Notes under the pieces: generated by a model
Databases searched by the model: none
The model's input: only the letters and a program-made list of their open reading frames with translations
Told to the model about the DNA's origin: nothing
Program-made: the position numbers and the translations under genes
NCBI GenBank assembly: GCA_958430865.1
Contig: CAUDNR010000276.1
Location: 1 to 35,679, forward strand
Direction: 5' to 3'
DNA from: Entrophospora sp. SA101
Taxonomy: Eukaryota > Glomeromycota > Glomeromycetes > Entrophosporales > Entrophosporaceae
Length of the DNA: 35,679 bases
In this document: positions 13,123 through 22,380 of the stretch, in pieces
How the letters are laid out: each line of letters starts with the position of its first letter
Position numbering within the stretch: the stretch's first letter is position 1

Positions 13123-13510
13123 TTAATTCCTAAATATGTTGCTGCGGTTTTGCATATGGAGGCATATTAGCATGTGGACATTCATTTGTTCCACAAAATC
13201 ATAAAATGTTGCATAGTAAAAATGATTTGTAACGCGTTTTTTAAAAAGACTTAACCCAAGTTTGCTAAAGTATTGATTTCTGATGTAGATGTAGCAGTAT
13301 TTGACATATATAAAGCCATTTGATTTTTGACTGAACATGATGGTAACAGAGAATCATCACTTTCATTTTAGACTTATTTCTGTAGAGCAATTTTTGAAAA
13401 AAGGTTCATACTTTGATACAGCATATCAAAAAGGCCTTTTAATGAAGGATCTTTTTCTTCAACTATTTTTATGAATTCATCAGGATCATTAATAATTCCA
13501 TTTTTTCATG
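13123..13510 (-). pseudogene. Relic of a multicopy TE-associated protein family (copy A)
   Basis: On the minus strand coding-like blocks follow each other in different frames: DPDEFIKIVEEKDPSLKGLF, then FDMLYQSMN, then STSEINTLANLG, then LSLFKKRVTNHF. Between them are stops and frame changes, so this is a broken gene. The pattern of a Phe-Asp-x-Leu-Tyr-x-Ser-Met block followed by xINTLANxGLS resembles a high-copy family I associate with Glomeromycotina genomes and, more distantly, with DUF6589-type fungal transposon proteins. That link is from memory and uncertain. The region further left (12690-13120) has no supportable gene. Confidence 0.4.
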
Positions 13511-14204
13511 ATGTTGACACTTGTATAAAACAAATAATAGTAATAAAATTAATATTTAATCACGTTTAATGTGTTGACTTGATGGTCTAATAATCTTTTC
13601 TAATTCTACTTTTAATTTGATTTGTAACTAAATTTAGTATTTGAATTGGTTTTCTTATTCTATATTATATCTATCATATGCAATACAAGAATTATAGCAT
13701 TTAGAACATCTTTCACTTATATTTAACTCATAATTCCCCATTAGTTGAGCCTTTCTTTTTCTATATTGCAAATGGAACAAAAACCAACAGGCATTTTAGT
13801 AATTAAAAATTGATGGTGAGACCCAATTCTTTACCAATTCTTGATAGTAAAATGATAATTTATAGGCACAAACATTCCAGATATCAAATTCATATTATGA
13901 GATTGTGTCTGAAATTTAATATTTTTATTTATGACAATACTGTTAATACAATAATACAATTTCTAACAATAATTTCTGCAAATGTATATTTATGCTTTAC
14001 TCTCAAAACTATCTTTCACCAGCATTAAACAATTCCTTGCTAAACAATATTTTCTTTAGATTTCACATTATATCCTGATCATGTTTCTTGGCAGGTGCCT
14101 CTTTGGCTGTTAATCCTATATTAATATTTTTTTGTTGATCATTTAATATGAAATTTCCTCCGTGTTTTATAATAAATTGATCGGCGTTTCTGATTCATCA
14201 ATCT
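13511..14204. other. Unassigned part of copy A with a possible Cys-rich relic
   Basis: No intact gene. On the minus strand near 13800-13650, two blocks in different frames read FCSICNIEKERLN and ERCSKCYNSCIAYD. Together these look like a decayed C-x2-C...C-x2-C zinc-binding segment. Stops fall between and after them. The rest is AT-rich with nothing I recognise. The same sequence is in copy B at 25030-25723. Confidence 0.25.
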
Positions 14205-14370
14205 TTTAGTAATGTTTCACATGATACAGGTCTTGCATTCAAAATATCTGAAGGAGTAAGACCTGACTTCTCGATTAATACCCCTACCGATGTATGGATG
14301 ATGATACAGATAAACGTCCAACTGCTAGAGAAATAGCAAATATTTTTTTAACAAGAAAATTTGCCGTGTT
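14205..14370 (+). pseudogene. Protein kinase C-lobe relic (copy A)
   Basis: The plus strand reads HDTGLAFKISEGVRPDFSIN. After a shift of frame at about 14290 it reads DDDTDKRPTAREIANIF. This matches the end of fungal/plant-type Ser/Thr or TKL kinase domains: I-x-x-G-x-RP-x-F...TP before helix H, then D-x-x-KRPTA-x-EI, where the Arg is the conserved subdomain XI residue. The frame change and missing intervening residues, plus the absence of N-lobe or catalytic loop upstream, mark it as a fragment. It belongs to the same broad family as the N-lobe fragment at 20655, but the two are 6 kb apart and not joined. Confidence 0.6.
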
Positions 14371-14703
14371 ACTTCTGTCTTTTTCTAAATTCCGTAATTT
14401 TTGTCAATTTTGCAAATTAATTTCTTTTTGTGTCAAGTTCTGTTTGGTCGTACGGCAAATATAATAATAAGAGTTCTTTGCAATTGCAATGAACTTCGCT
14501 CCCTCAAAAAATTTTTTTTCATTCGAAAAAAGGTTCATTATATAGTCGAATAAAAAAAATATGTTGATTGTTGATTGAATATTATCAAACAGAATCTATT
14601 TTTTAAAACAATAAACGATATCTTTTAAATTATGGCTAAAATTTATGATTGATAATTTTTTTGATACAGATAATGTTATATGACAGCGAGAAGTTACTAT
14701 TAA

Positions 14704-14877
14704 GTATTAAAGCGTGAGTTCGTTGGTAAGCTGTTTGAACACGACATCTGCAATGGAACGATAGGTGTGATCACCAAAGTTATAGATGATGATAATGTAG
14801 AAATTACTTTTCCAACTAATGGTAGCCAGGTGTATATTAAAAATTTTACGCGTAGGATGTGCACAAAATCTAATTAA
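14704..14877 (+). pseudogene. PIF1-like helicase C-terminal fragment (copy A)
   Basis: An open frame of 57 codons, bounded by TAA on both sides and without an ATG at its start, reads KREFVGKLFEHDICNGTIGV and then VEITFPTNGS. PIF1-type helicases, including those carried by Helitrons, have a block of the form G-IxNGTxGxVTxI...VxVxFP after the last helicase motif, and the match in order and spacing is good. Walker motifs are absent, so it is a fragment of a transposon- or host-derived helicase. The end FTRRMCTKSN does not follow the family. Confidence 0.45.
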
Positions 14878-15413
14878 TAAATAAGGGTATTCGTAATAAT
14901 AAAGTATTCGAGTATATAAGAGTATTTGTGATTATTATGTGTATTCGTAACTATTACAAATATTCGAATATGGCTAGCTAGAGTCATCCTATCTTAAAAA
15001 ATAAACTTTTATCTTTCTAATATCATAACTTTATTACCACTAATACTTGTTGTCAAACTTTTGATCTTTCAAGTATTTTTGTACGAACATTGCCATTATC
15101 AGCTACTATAGCATAAAATGTAGTGCATTGTGATCTTTATTATTATTATTATTTCATCTACACTTCTTGTGCAATCAGATTTCTCTCTTCATCCCAAGGT
15201 AAAAATATCTTGCAACGAAGTATTAAATTTGGCAGGAAATGAGTTTTATCTTTTCTTTTAAATATCGTCATTTCTAAATAACTATCATGAATAAGCTTGT
15301 CAAATTACCCGCAACTTTACATATTACACAAAAACTATACATAGTGTTGTAACATAATACGTACGATACAGTTAGACCAACTTTCTATTTACATTGTCTC
15401 ACTTTTAAAAATA
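14878..15413. other. Non-coding stretch with degenerate TATTCG motif (copy A)
   Basis: At 14885-14970 the words GTATTCG/TATTCGA/TATTTG recur five or six times at irregular spacing, a degenerate AT-rich repeat. The remainder shows no gene. A few minus-strand coding-like words (about 15060-15140) are too short to assign and may belong to the same decayed transposon as the BED fragment. The same sequence is in copy B at 26397-26932. Confidence 0.35.
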
Positions 15414-15563
15414 TTACGATCGGACATCTTTAAAAAATGACAAACATAACTTACATGTAGCTTGGTAATGTCCATTACCAAGATGGTTACCGCGTGTAAA
15501 ATATTCCCAGATATCACTATATTTTGGATTAAGTTTGTTTTTGTTATCAGTAGCAAAATTCAT
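15414..15563 (-). pseudogene. BED-type zinc finger fragment, probable hAT-like transposase N-terminus (copy A)
   Basis: A 49-codon frame from ATG at 15563 reads YSDIWEYFTRGNHLGNGHYQ then ATCKLCLSFF and stops at 15414. The W-x2-F...GHYxATCxxC pattern is the first half of a BED zinc finger, the DNA-binding domain at the N-terminus of hAT transposases and of domesticated relatives. The second half (H-x-H/C ligands and the following helix) is missing, and no RNaseH-like transposase follows on the minus strand, so it is a decayed end. The 22-bp palindrome at 15461-15482 is part of this coding stretch. Confidence 0.6.
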
Positions 15564-15726
15564 CTTTAATTATTATAAGAAAAATATGATTTTTTACTTG
15601 AATGTAAGATTACATAAATGTTTATAATAATAACAAATATTACGACATTGCAGTTAGCTGCAACACCGTGATACCATAATTTATTTTACATTACAGATGT
15701 CAACTCCAATCATAAAATTAAAATAC

Positions 15727-15927
15727 CTTGTGCACCAATAGTTAATTGAGTAACCATTCCGATGATTATGACTATGACGTTATTATTAAGAATTTTCAGG
15801 TCATTTGATATAGTTTGCTTTTTTGGTGATCCATCTTCTTCATTATCAAAACTAATATTAAAACTTCAGTGGTATTATTAATATTATGCACAACTTCTGA
15901 TGTTCGGTTGGATTCTTCTTTGGTGCC
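15727..15927 (-). pseudogene. Coding-like fragment with one hydrophobic segment (copy A)
   Basis: On the minus strand a frame reading GTKEESNRTSEVVHNINNTT continues, after a 1-2 base shift near 15857, as FDNEEDGSPKKQTIS and then the hydrophobic NNNVIVIIIGMVTQLTIGAQ. It ends at AAG followed by a possible GTATTT donor. The composition is protein-like and suggests an acidic tail plus a membrane segment, but no family is recognised and the frame is broken. It may be a gene end or pseudogene unrelated to the NmrA pseudogene next to it. The T-run at 15947-15958, the only base difference between the two copies, lies just upstream. Confidence 0.25.
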
Positions 15928-16076
15928 GTCGTTATATTTTTTTTTTTTAAAAAAAAGTAAATATCAACAGTATTTGAATAAATCATCAATACAACGTTTA
16001 TTTTATTATAAAAAATCAATCTTTTTATTTATTAATATCAATAATGTTAATAATCTATTAACATTAATTTATCAGA

Positions 16077-17231
16077 TTATTGTGTTTTAAAATATTGAGG
16101 ATTTTTCTCAAAGAATTCTTCGACTTTAGTATCAGGAGCACCAATTATATGTTGTAAATCATCGGAAACCTTACTATCTTTGCCGGTTCTGATCCAATCC
16201 AATAAATCCAATAATGTATCACAATAGTAACGATTAATTAATTCTTTGGTTGGAGGATAACTATCGCACTCGTTCTTTATATTATTACTAATTTGTAACT
16301 GTTGTTTGCCGACAACTAAAGAATATAATAGCATTTTAGATCGTCACGAGAAATTTCTTCATAGTCAATCTTGGTTCCTGCCAAATCATTAAGTTTTTCA
16401 ACATCATGCTCACAAGCTATACTTTCAGGTCCTGTTAATGTAACGATAATTGATTTTTCATCCTCGATGACGATATTTTTGGAGTTTTTTAATAAAGAAG
16501 CAAACAGTTGTTGGTTTTGTTGTTCAGTATGAGGCAAGGCAGCAATAACTTTTGCCAAAACTTTTCCAATATCGACTAAATCGATTGGTGAATACTTGTG
16601 TTGTTGTGCGTCCAATGTTAATTTGATTTTAACCTCGGCGTCAATCATTGGTTTAAAAAAAAGAAATTTTGATACAACAATGGCAATCTATACATTATTA
16701 TATCGTCGCGTGAGTATGTAATCACATTCTTTACATATAAAATCATATGCATCTTTTTACCTCATAATACCAATTTTTTCAAGATTTTGTTTCAAATTTC
16801 TTTAAAAAGTTTCAAAGCAGGACAATCAGAGTCTGCTTCGATTATCGAAATTAGACTGACATGTTTAGCCTTAACTTTTTTAAATGACTGGATCATTTTA
16901 TCGGCAAATTCGACTTTTCTTTTGTCGGATTCAGTGAAGAACATAACACCATCTAATTCACCAGAGAATGCCTTGTCTAAAATTTTTGCTTGTCATAATC
17001 GATCAGATGAATCTCGGCACCTAAATCTTTCAAATCTTTTAGAAGCTTTTCATTTTGATGTTTTGCAATTGCACGAAGCACCTTTATATTATCGCGATGA
17101 TTATAAAGTAAATCATGAGCTAATGAATGACCAATGTATTCATCGGTGGCAGTAATTGCTATCGAAGATTTACGTTTTTGTTCGTCTTTAACAATGGAAG
17201 AAGAAACATTCATAAAATTAGTGGAAAACAT
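16077..17231 (-). pseudogene. NmrA-like NAD(P)-binding Rossmann protein, frameshifted (copy A)
   Basis: The minus strand from ATG 17231 reads a Rossmann start (SSIAITATDEYIGHSLAHDL, the TGxxGxxG loop altered to TATDEYIG), then AFSGELDGVMFFTESDKRK, HVSLISIIEAD, LEKIGIMR. After an intact 73-bp intron (16760-16688) it continues RLPLLYQNFF, IDAEVKIKLTLDAQQHKYSP, IDLVDIGKVLAKVI, and ends FEKNPQYFKTQ. This is the NmrA/HSCARG layout: NAD(P)-sensing or reductase-like proteins of about 300-350 aa. Four frame changes break it, near 16985, 16795, 16658 (an A8 run) and 16330. All lie in or beside homopolymers, and the same four occur in copy B. The intact UNC-50 gene beside it argues for real decay rather than poor base calling. 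Its start lies 335 bp from, and divergent to, unc-50. Confidence 0.65.
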
Positions 17232-17566
17232 TTCGTGATAATAATAATAACAATAATAATTAGATAATGAGAGAGAAGTTATCAGCGTGTCAAAGAAAGT
17301 AAGGGACGAATTAATTCACGTTGTTTTATATTTGTTTTTAAACTCGATTTCAAATTTAATCAAATCATTATTAATATTATGCTCAATTATTTTGAGATTT
17401 TATTATTCATTTATATAAATAATAAAGTTAATTTGTGTAACACTAATGATTTAGAAAAATAAATTTTTTTTTGCAACAGTCGAACAAACAAACAATATAT
17501 AACAAAATAAATTTCAAGTCATATAATTCATCATTCAAATAACATATTAAAATATAAATAAAAAAC
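17232..17566. promoter_or_regulatory. Shared divergent upstream region of the NmrA pseudogene and unc-50 (copy A)
   Basis: The 335 bp between two divergent start codons must contain the unc-50 promoter. It is AT-rich, with a T9 run at 17465-17473 and the run AACAAACAAACAATATATAACA at about 17485-17506 containing a TATATAA-like word some 60-70 bp before the unc-50 ATG. No specific factor site is claimed. The same sequence is at 28750-29084. Confidence 0.4.
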
Positions 17567-18998
17567 ATGTCAATTTTACCAATTACTTCACCAAGGAATT
17601 CGTTTAATGAGGATGTTTATCCATACAAGCGAAGATCTAGTTATTGGACAGCATCTATTCCTATATTTTTAAGACGTTTATTTAGATTTCCACAGATGGT
17701 AATAGTATGTTTTTTTAAAGGTGTTTTATTAAAATATTTACTTATTTTATTAATGTTTCACACAAGTATTAATTATAGATAATGAATTTAATTTTAACAA
17801 GGAAAAAAATAATTAACAATGTATTTTTTTTTCCTTAATAAAAATTAGGATTTTGAAATTGCATTGTGGCAAATGTTTTATTTATGTATATCACCTAGGA
17901 GAGTGTGAGTAATAATTGATAATTTAGATTTATAAGTTCGTGAATAACAATAATAATTTAGAATCTAATAATGTTAAATTTTAATTATTATAGATATAGA
18001 AATATTTATTATCATAAGCGTAAGTTATTTTTTAGGGAATAAAAAATATATATCAAGATCATCAAATTAGAAGTGGAAGTGGAAGATTAAAGAACAATAT
18101 TAATTGATTTAATTGATTTAATTAAATTAGAGACAAAAAATCAATGGGCGAGAGATGATCCAGCATTTGTTGTAATTTTATCATTTCTATTAGGAAGTAA
18201 GGAATTATTTCTCGATCAATTAATATTGATATTAATATCCATCACCTTCAAATATTCACAACATCTCTTAAATATTTGATTTATATAGTATCAGCTATTG
18301 CATGGGGAATTGTATATGGACATGGAATTGTTGGAATCTTTAAAATGATAGCTTTCATGGTTTTTGTAGATTTTGTAATTGTTGGATTATTTATTTCATC
18401 AGTTTGTTGGTAATTAGAATATGGCTCATTTTAATTATATTTAATATTAATTATAATAATAATTTTTTAATCATCTAATCACTATTTAATAATATCACCG
18501 TTAAAAATTATTATTATGTAACAGGTTATTTGCTAATAGATTTCTCACACATAAACGAACAATCCACGCTGTAGAACAGTCAGTTGAATGGGCATATGCA
18601 TTTGATGTGCACTGCAACTCATTTTTTCCATTATTTTTGATTTTATATGTTGTTCAATTCTTTCTTATGAGAATTCTGGTAAAACATATTTGGATTTGTT
18701 TATTCCTTGGAAACACCATGTATCTAATTGCTGTAAGTTATTACTGTTATATAACATTCCTTGGATATAATGGTAAGTGATTGGGCAAAGATTTGGTGAT
18801 TGGCGATTAATGATTGAATATTTTTCAAAAATAATCAATTTTACTTATTTACTCAATTTTTTTGTAGCACTTCCGTTTCTTCTGCACACAGAAATGTTTT
18901 TATATCCAATAGCAATATTTTTTATTTTTTATATTATTTCTTTATTTGGATTCAATATTAGTGCTAATGTATTAATATTATATTTTGGAAGTCATTGA
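17567..18998 (+). CDS. unc-50: UNC-50 / Gmh1-like Golgi membrane protein (copy A)
   Basis: Seven exons (17567-17698, 17849-17904, 17994-18019, 18131-18196, 18289-18409, 18525-18772, 18868-18998) join in frame to 259 aa, the usual family length. All six introns are GT-AG. Family signatures follow in order: PIFLRRLFRFPQMDFEIALW (about 32-51), SPRRVYRNIYYHKQTKNQWA, RDDPAFVVILS (79-89), then VEWAYAFDVHCNSFFPLF (154-171) and YYCYITFLGYNALPFLLHTE. There are about five or six hydrophobic segments. UNC-50 proteins sit in Golgi/ER membranes; yeast Gmh1 binds the Arf exchange factors Gea1/Gea2, and worm UNC-50 is needed for receptor trafficking. No lesion is seen. The gene is single-copy in most eukaryotes known to me, which makes the second perfect copy at 29085-30516 notable. 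An ATG-proximal A-rich leader supports the start. Confidence 0.95.
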
Positions 18999-19557
18999 AA
19001 ATAATTTATATTATAAAAAAAAAGATTATTATTTTATTTTTATTTTTTGTAAATTATTAATTAATCTTATAAGTTATAAAGTTTTTGTTTTATTTTTTGT
19101 ATAAATTTTTTTTGAAGACTAATCATTATTATATTAGAGTTTAAAGAACATTCATTTATTTAAAAATTATTATATTTTTATTATATTTAAATTTACTAAA
19201 TGTTAATATAATAGATTAATTATCCTTTAACTGTTGACGAAATCAAAAAAAAATTTTTAAATATAATAATATAATATAATAAATTAGAAAATATGAAACG
19301 AGTAAATAGACTGTTACAACACTTATTAAAAAGTAAATTACAAAAAAATAATATCCACATTACTATTTCATGTGAATTATACTATTTTTTAGATATAACA
19401 ATAAGGTGTGTTTATGAAATATATATATTTACTTGCATAATTATAATTTACATGCATGATGCATTCAAGCATCCAAATTAATTTGATTAGAATCTATAAT
19501 AGATGTATTGATATTGCCAATTTTAATATTGATATTATTTAATTAAAAAAATTATAA
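18999..19557. other. unc-50 3' flank (copy A)
   Basis: No gene is supported. Very AT-rich sequence with poly-A/T runs follows the unc-50 stop and should contain its polyadenylation signal (AT-only words near 19005-19040). A 62-codon open frame from 19293 has random-looking composition and is not called. The same sequence is at 30517-31075. Confidence 0.45.
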
Positions 19558-20470
19558 TTAAATTAAATAAATAATTACCATTATCATTTCCAATGATTGT
19601 GACTTTATTGGAGTTTGCAGGCTGAGGAAGATTTGTAAATTAAATGGTCTGCTGATATAAATAGCATTTAAAGGGTCATATTTAATCTTATTCATTTCAT
19701 CAAATATTTTTCTAATTGGTTTTTCTTTTCTGGATCCAGATAAGTGAAATTTAATGTTTGAAATAAATAACAAGTACAATTCTCTATTATTTTTAACAAT
19801 TCAACTAATTCATTTAATAAATTGTTAATTCTAATCAGCTGGAAATTTCCATTGATCAATTCATTCAATTTGGTAATGAGTTTATTTAATAGTTTGTATG
19901 GGTCCATTCCTCCTTTTTTATGTAAAATATAAGATTGAAAAAAAATAAGTTTTTTTGCGATATGTATATTTAATAAATCCTATTACAGTAACTAATTCTC
20001 AGGAAGGTAAAATATTTAATACTTTTGCAAAATATTTAACAGGCTGAATCATTATTAAATCTTTCATCAACTGAAATTGAAAATGTATAACACCAATTTT
20101 CATGTAGTGATATTTTAATTATTTGATTTATTATTTGATAATAAAGTTTAAATGAAATAGATAATTTGAATCAAACATGGGTATAGATCATTTAATTTAT
20201 GATCTACTCAATCCTGATGAATATACATGCTAGTTATTAATTTATGTAAAAATTCATTATTGTTATCAATTACACCCATATATAAAAAAAGGCATTGATT
20301 CAGCAAAAATAATCATTTGATCAAACCACTGAGCATATTCTTCAAAGTTTTTGGCATATTGGATGTCTTATGAAGGTATTTCTGAATCATGTTCACCCTT
20401 GAATAGTCGGGCTGACTCAATTGCACCCAACTTGATGTTTTGTTCCACACTATTGTGAGATCAAAATCCG
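19558..20470 (-). pseudogene. Degraded unknown gene (copy A)
   Basis: Coding-like blocks lie in order on the minus strand but in changing frames: IKLGAIESARLFKGEHDSEI, a TAA, AKNFEEYAQWFDQMIIFAES, NNNEFLHKLITSMYIHQD, MIQPVKYFAKVLNILPS, then from ATG 19907 MDPYKLLNKLITKLNELING, FTYLDPEKKNQLEKYLM, a shift, and MNKIKYDPLNAIYISRPF. The blocks are amphipathic, leucine- and lysine-rich, and suggest an all-helical protein. I do not recognise the family. Several stops and shifts show it is no longer coding. Some frame changes could be unrecognised introns, so a fragmented live gene is not fully excluded. Confidence 0.4.
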
Positions 20471-20654
20471 CGTCTCACACAAATCTCTTGGATTTGGTTA
20501 AACTAATATTTATTTCGTTTTATGGCAGTATCCGGTTATGTAATTTTTTGATTACTTTCTCTTACTATATCGCTCAAACTATTTAACTATGTACAGGGCA
20601 AGTTTCCTTATTTCACTTCCAGTAACGTTTTCTCAGCAGTTCTTTCCCTTGAGT

Positions 20655-21031
20655 GTCCAACCTGCAATAGATATAATACCTATTATTCATTGTGTCAATC
20701 ATGTGATCCAAAGCTATTAACTGAAGGATGGACTAGTGGCAATGAAACATTGGATAAATTGATTAAAAGTACACAACTTAAAGCAACCAAGTATCATTAT
20801 AGTAATCATCTCCAATGGATTCCTTATAACAATTTAACAAATATCGAAAAGGTAAGTGAAGGTGGGTTTGCAACAATATCCAAAGCTACTTGGTTAAATG
20901 GTTATAAAAGTATAAATGATGATTGTATAAATGATGATTATAAAAGAATTAGCAAGGATATGCCTGTGGCATTAAAAAAACTACATAATTCACAAAACAT
21001 TTCTGGTGAATTTCTTAATGTTATTATATAA
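20655..21031 (+). pseudogene. Protein kinase N-lobe fragment with zinc-binding leader, truncated at both ends
   Basis: Starting exactly at the right edge of copy A, the frame reads CPTCNRYNTYYSLCQSCDPK (a C-x2-C...C-x2-C pair), then WTSGNETLDKLI, LQWIPYNNLTNIEKVSEGGF with the glycine-loop GGFATISKATW, and MPVALKKLHNSQNISGEFLN containing the VAxK lysine. It then ends in VII and a stop at 21029-21031. This arrangement (Cys pairs, WTSGN, WIPYNNL, kinase) is characteristic of the hugely expanded kinase family of Rhizophagus-like fungi. The rest of the kinase (HRD, DFG) is absent downstream. No ATG precedes the Cys motif: the open frame runs back into the repeat to 20552 without one. The fragment looks cut at its 5' end by the repeat junction. 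Confidence 0.7.
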
Positions 21032-21336
21032 TAACTTCTTTGGATTTTTTTTTTCATTTTGAAATTCAGATGCCAAATATGCACACTAAATAAAAAATAA
21101 TAATTTTTGACAAAAAAATAAATGTAATTTTTAATAATCATTGTTATCATACATACATAATTGCAGCATTGTTTGTATCTTACCTTTTCAAAACAATGGT
21201 TTCATTTTTTTATAGTATTGACAAATTGAAGTGATGTACTATCAATATAAATAATTTATTAATATTAAAAATCTTAAAATTTAACTCCTCCAAACTAATA
21301 TTAAAAATCATGTGAAAAAGTAAAGAAAAGGATTGA

Positions 21337-21775
21337 GAAAATCATTTAGCCAAAAAATTACAAGAATGAGGCTGGCAAAAAATACCTACTATTGCTCGAG
21401 TAAATTACAGCGAAATTATTGATAAAGAGATATTAGCAGTTAATTAATCCTCAATTAAAAACCGAACAACGGGAAAAAATAATTAAAGAAGTCGTTAATA
21501 TTCCTAACTTTTTTTCCATTATCGAGACTGCTAATTGTGATTTTCACTATAAACTAAATAAAGGTATTGAAATCTTTGACCCTGAATACATGTATCTGAA
21601 CAATTTAAATATAATAAAAATTATACCTAAATTATCAAATAAAAAGCCAACTGACACAATCTACAGTATACTGATTGTGAGTTTTGTTGAATCAAACAAT
21701 GTCAAACTTCTGATCTTATTTGAAAACCCTGACATGGAATCTTTGATGTTTCCCCAATGGAAAGGGGCACTATGA
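21337..21775 (+). pseudogene. Degraded ORF of unknown family
   Basis: The plus strand reads ENHLAKKLQE, a TGA at 21367-21369, then GWQKIPTIARVNYSEIIDKE. After a one-base shift near 21435 the frame is open for 112 codons: INPQLKTEQREKIIKEVVNI, FFSIIETANCDFHYKLNKGI, IFDPEYMYLNN, NPDMESLMFPQWKGAL and stop. The composition (Trp, Cys, Asp, Pro spread evenly) is clearly protein-like. I do not recognise a domain. It lies between the kinase fragment and the gap, in the same orientation as the kinase fragment, and could be a separate decayed accessory gene. Confidence 0.45.
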
Positions 21776-22295
21776 GTATATAAAAATACCACCTTCAATA
21801 GATAGCTAGGTTCTTCCTGTATTGGTACTAGCCACATTATGATTGAGAAATTTTCAAAATTAGAACCAGATACTGGCCAACAAAAATGCAAACATCTATC
21901 AAAAAACACAACCTTGCCTTCAAATTTGTCCCCTTTTTTAAAAAGAAATAAGTGTAAGGCCTTCTATGACTTGATGGTGGCCAAAGACAAATGGACCCAC
22001 TTGCATGGAGTGGCAACATCATGCCAAGCAATCACCCATTACACATCTACCTGCGCTACCAAAATATGCTGGAAATCCAATCCTCTCTACTTTTTCAACA
22101 ATTGATAATGCCATATCATCATTATTTAAACTCAATTCGCGATTCTGCTAATAGTTTTTTGATTAATCCATAGACTAACGACCATCTGAATGGGAATAAG
22201 ATAATAGAAACAGCGTTGCAAGGACTTTCATCATGTTGGAGATGCGATTTTTGAAGTTGCAGCTTTCATTACCAAAATCAACTCCAATCTTTGTA
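21776..22295. other. Unassigned sequence left of the gap
   Basis: Less AT-rich than its surroundings and open for 60-90 codons in several frames on both strands (for example 21839-22105 plus), with no consistent protein signal that I recognise. It is probably old transposon sequence. The MITE end starts right after it. Confidence 0.3.
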
Positions 22296-22370
22296 GCATA
22301 GTGGAAATTTGAAATGTTACACTAATTTTTTATATTGTGCAACGTAGCTTTACAATACACGGCAAACATT
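22296..22370. mobile_element. MITE end, truncated by the assembly gap
   Basis: After a TA at 22294-22295 the sequence GCATAGTGGAAATTTGAAAT and the following bases match the reverse complement of the right end of the complete element at 32786-33008 without a mismatch for about 67 bases. The last few bases before the gap diverge. The other end of the element is not found after the Ns. The contig therefore breaks inside a repetitive element. Confidence 0.8.
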
Positions 22371-22380
22371 NNNNNNNNNN
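22371..22380. other. Assembly gap (10 N)
   Basis: Ten Ns, probably a placeholder length. The gap joins two contigs, one ending within a MITE and the other starting within a transposon-like ORF. Each contig carries one copy of the 8-kb repeat. Order and distance of the two copies therefore rest on scaffolding, not on continuous sequence. Confidence 0.98.

Larger units (their letters stand above)
12681..20654 (+). repeat. Direct repeat copy A (7974 bp)
   Basis: The sequence from ATTGGTTTGGTTAAGAATGT (12681) to CTTTCCCTTGAGT (20654) recurs at 24200-32172 in the same orientation. The offset is 11519 up to the T-run at 15947-15958 and 11518 after it, because copy A has T12 and copy B T11 there. 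I saw no other difference when comparing lines by eye, and all open frames translate identically. Bases just outside differ at both ends (12680 G versus 24199 T; 20655 G versus 32173 A), so the limits are sharp. Near-zero divergence in mostly non-coding AT-rich DNA means a very recent copy, gene conversion, or the same DNA assembled twice. Confidence 0.95.

Noticed and set aside
15461..15482. 22-bp perfect palindrome CTTGGTAATG-TC-CATTACCAAG, possible transposon end or protein-binding site
   Set aside because: It lies wholly within the coding frame of the BED finger fragment, where the codons spell HLGNGHYQA, and no partner copy or target duplication was seen.
16787..17155. 122-codon plus-strand frame opposite the NmrA pseudogene (also 28305-28673)
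   Set aside because: Antisense to the clearly recognisable Rossmann coding sequence; no independent protein signal.
19293..19481. 62-codon plus-strand frame after unc-50 (also 30811-30999)
   Set aside because: Random-looking AT-driven composition and no upstream promoter or downstream exon.
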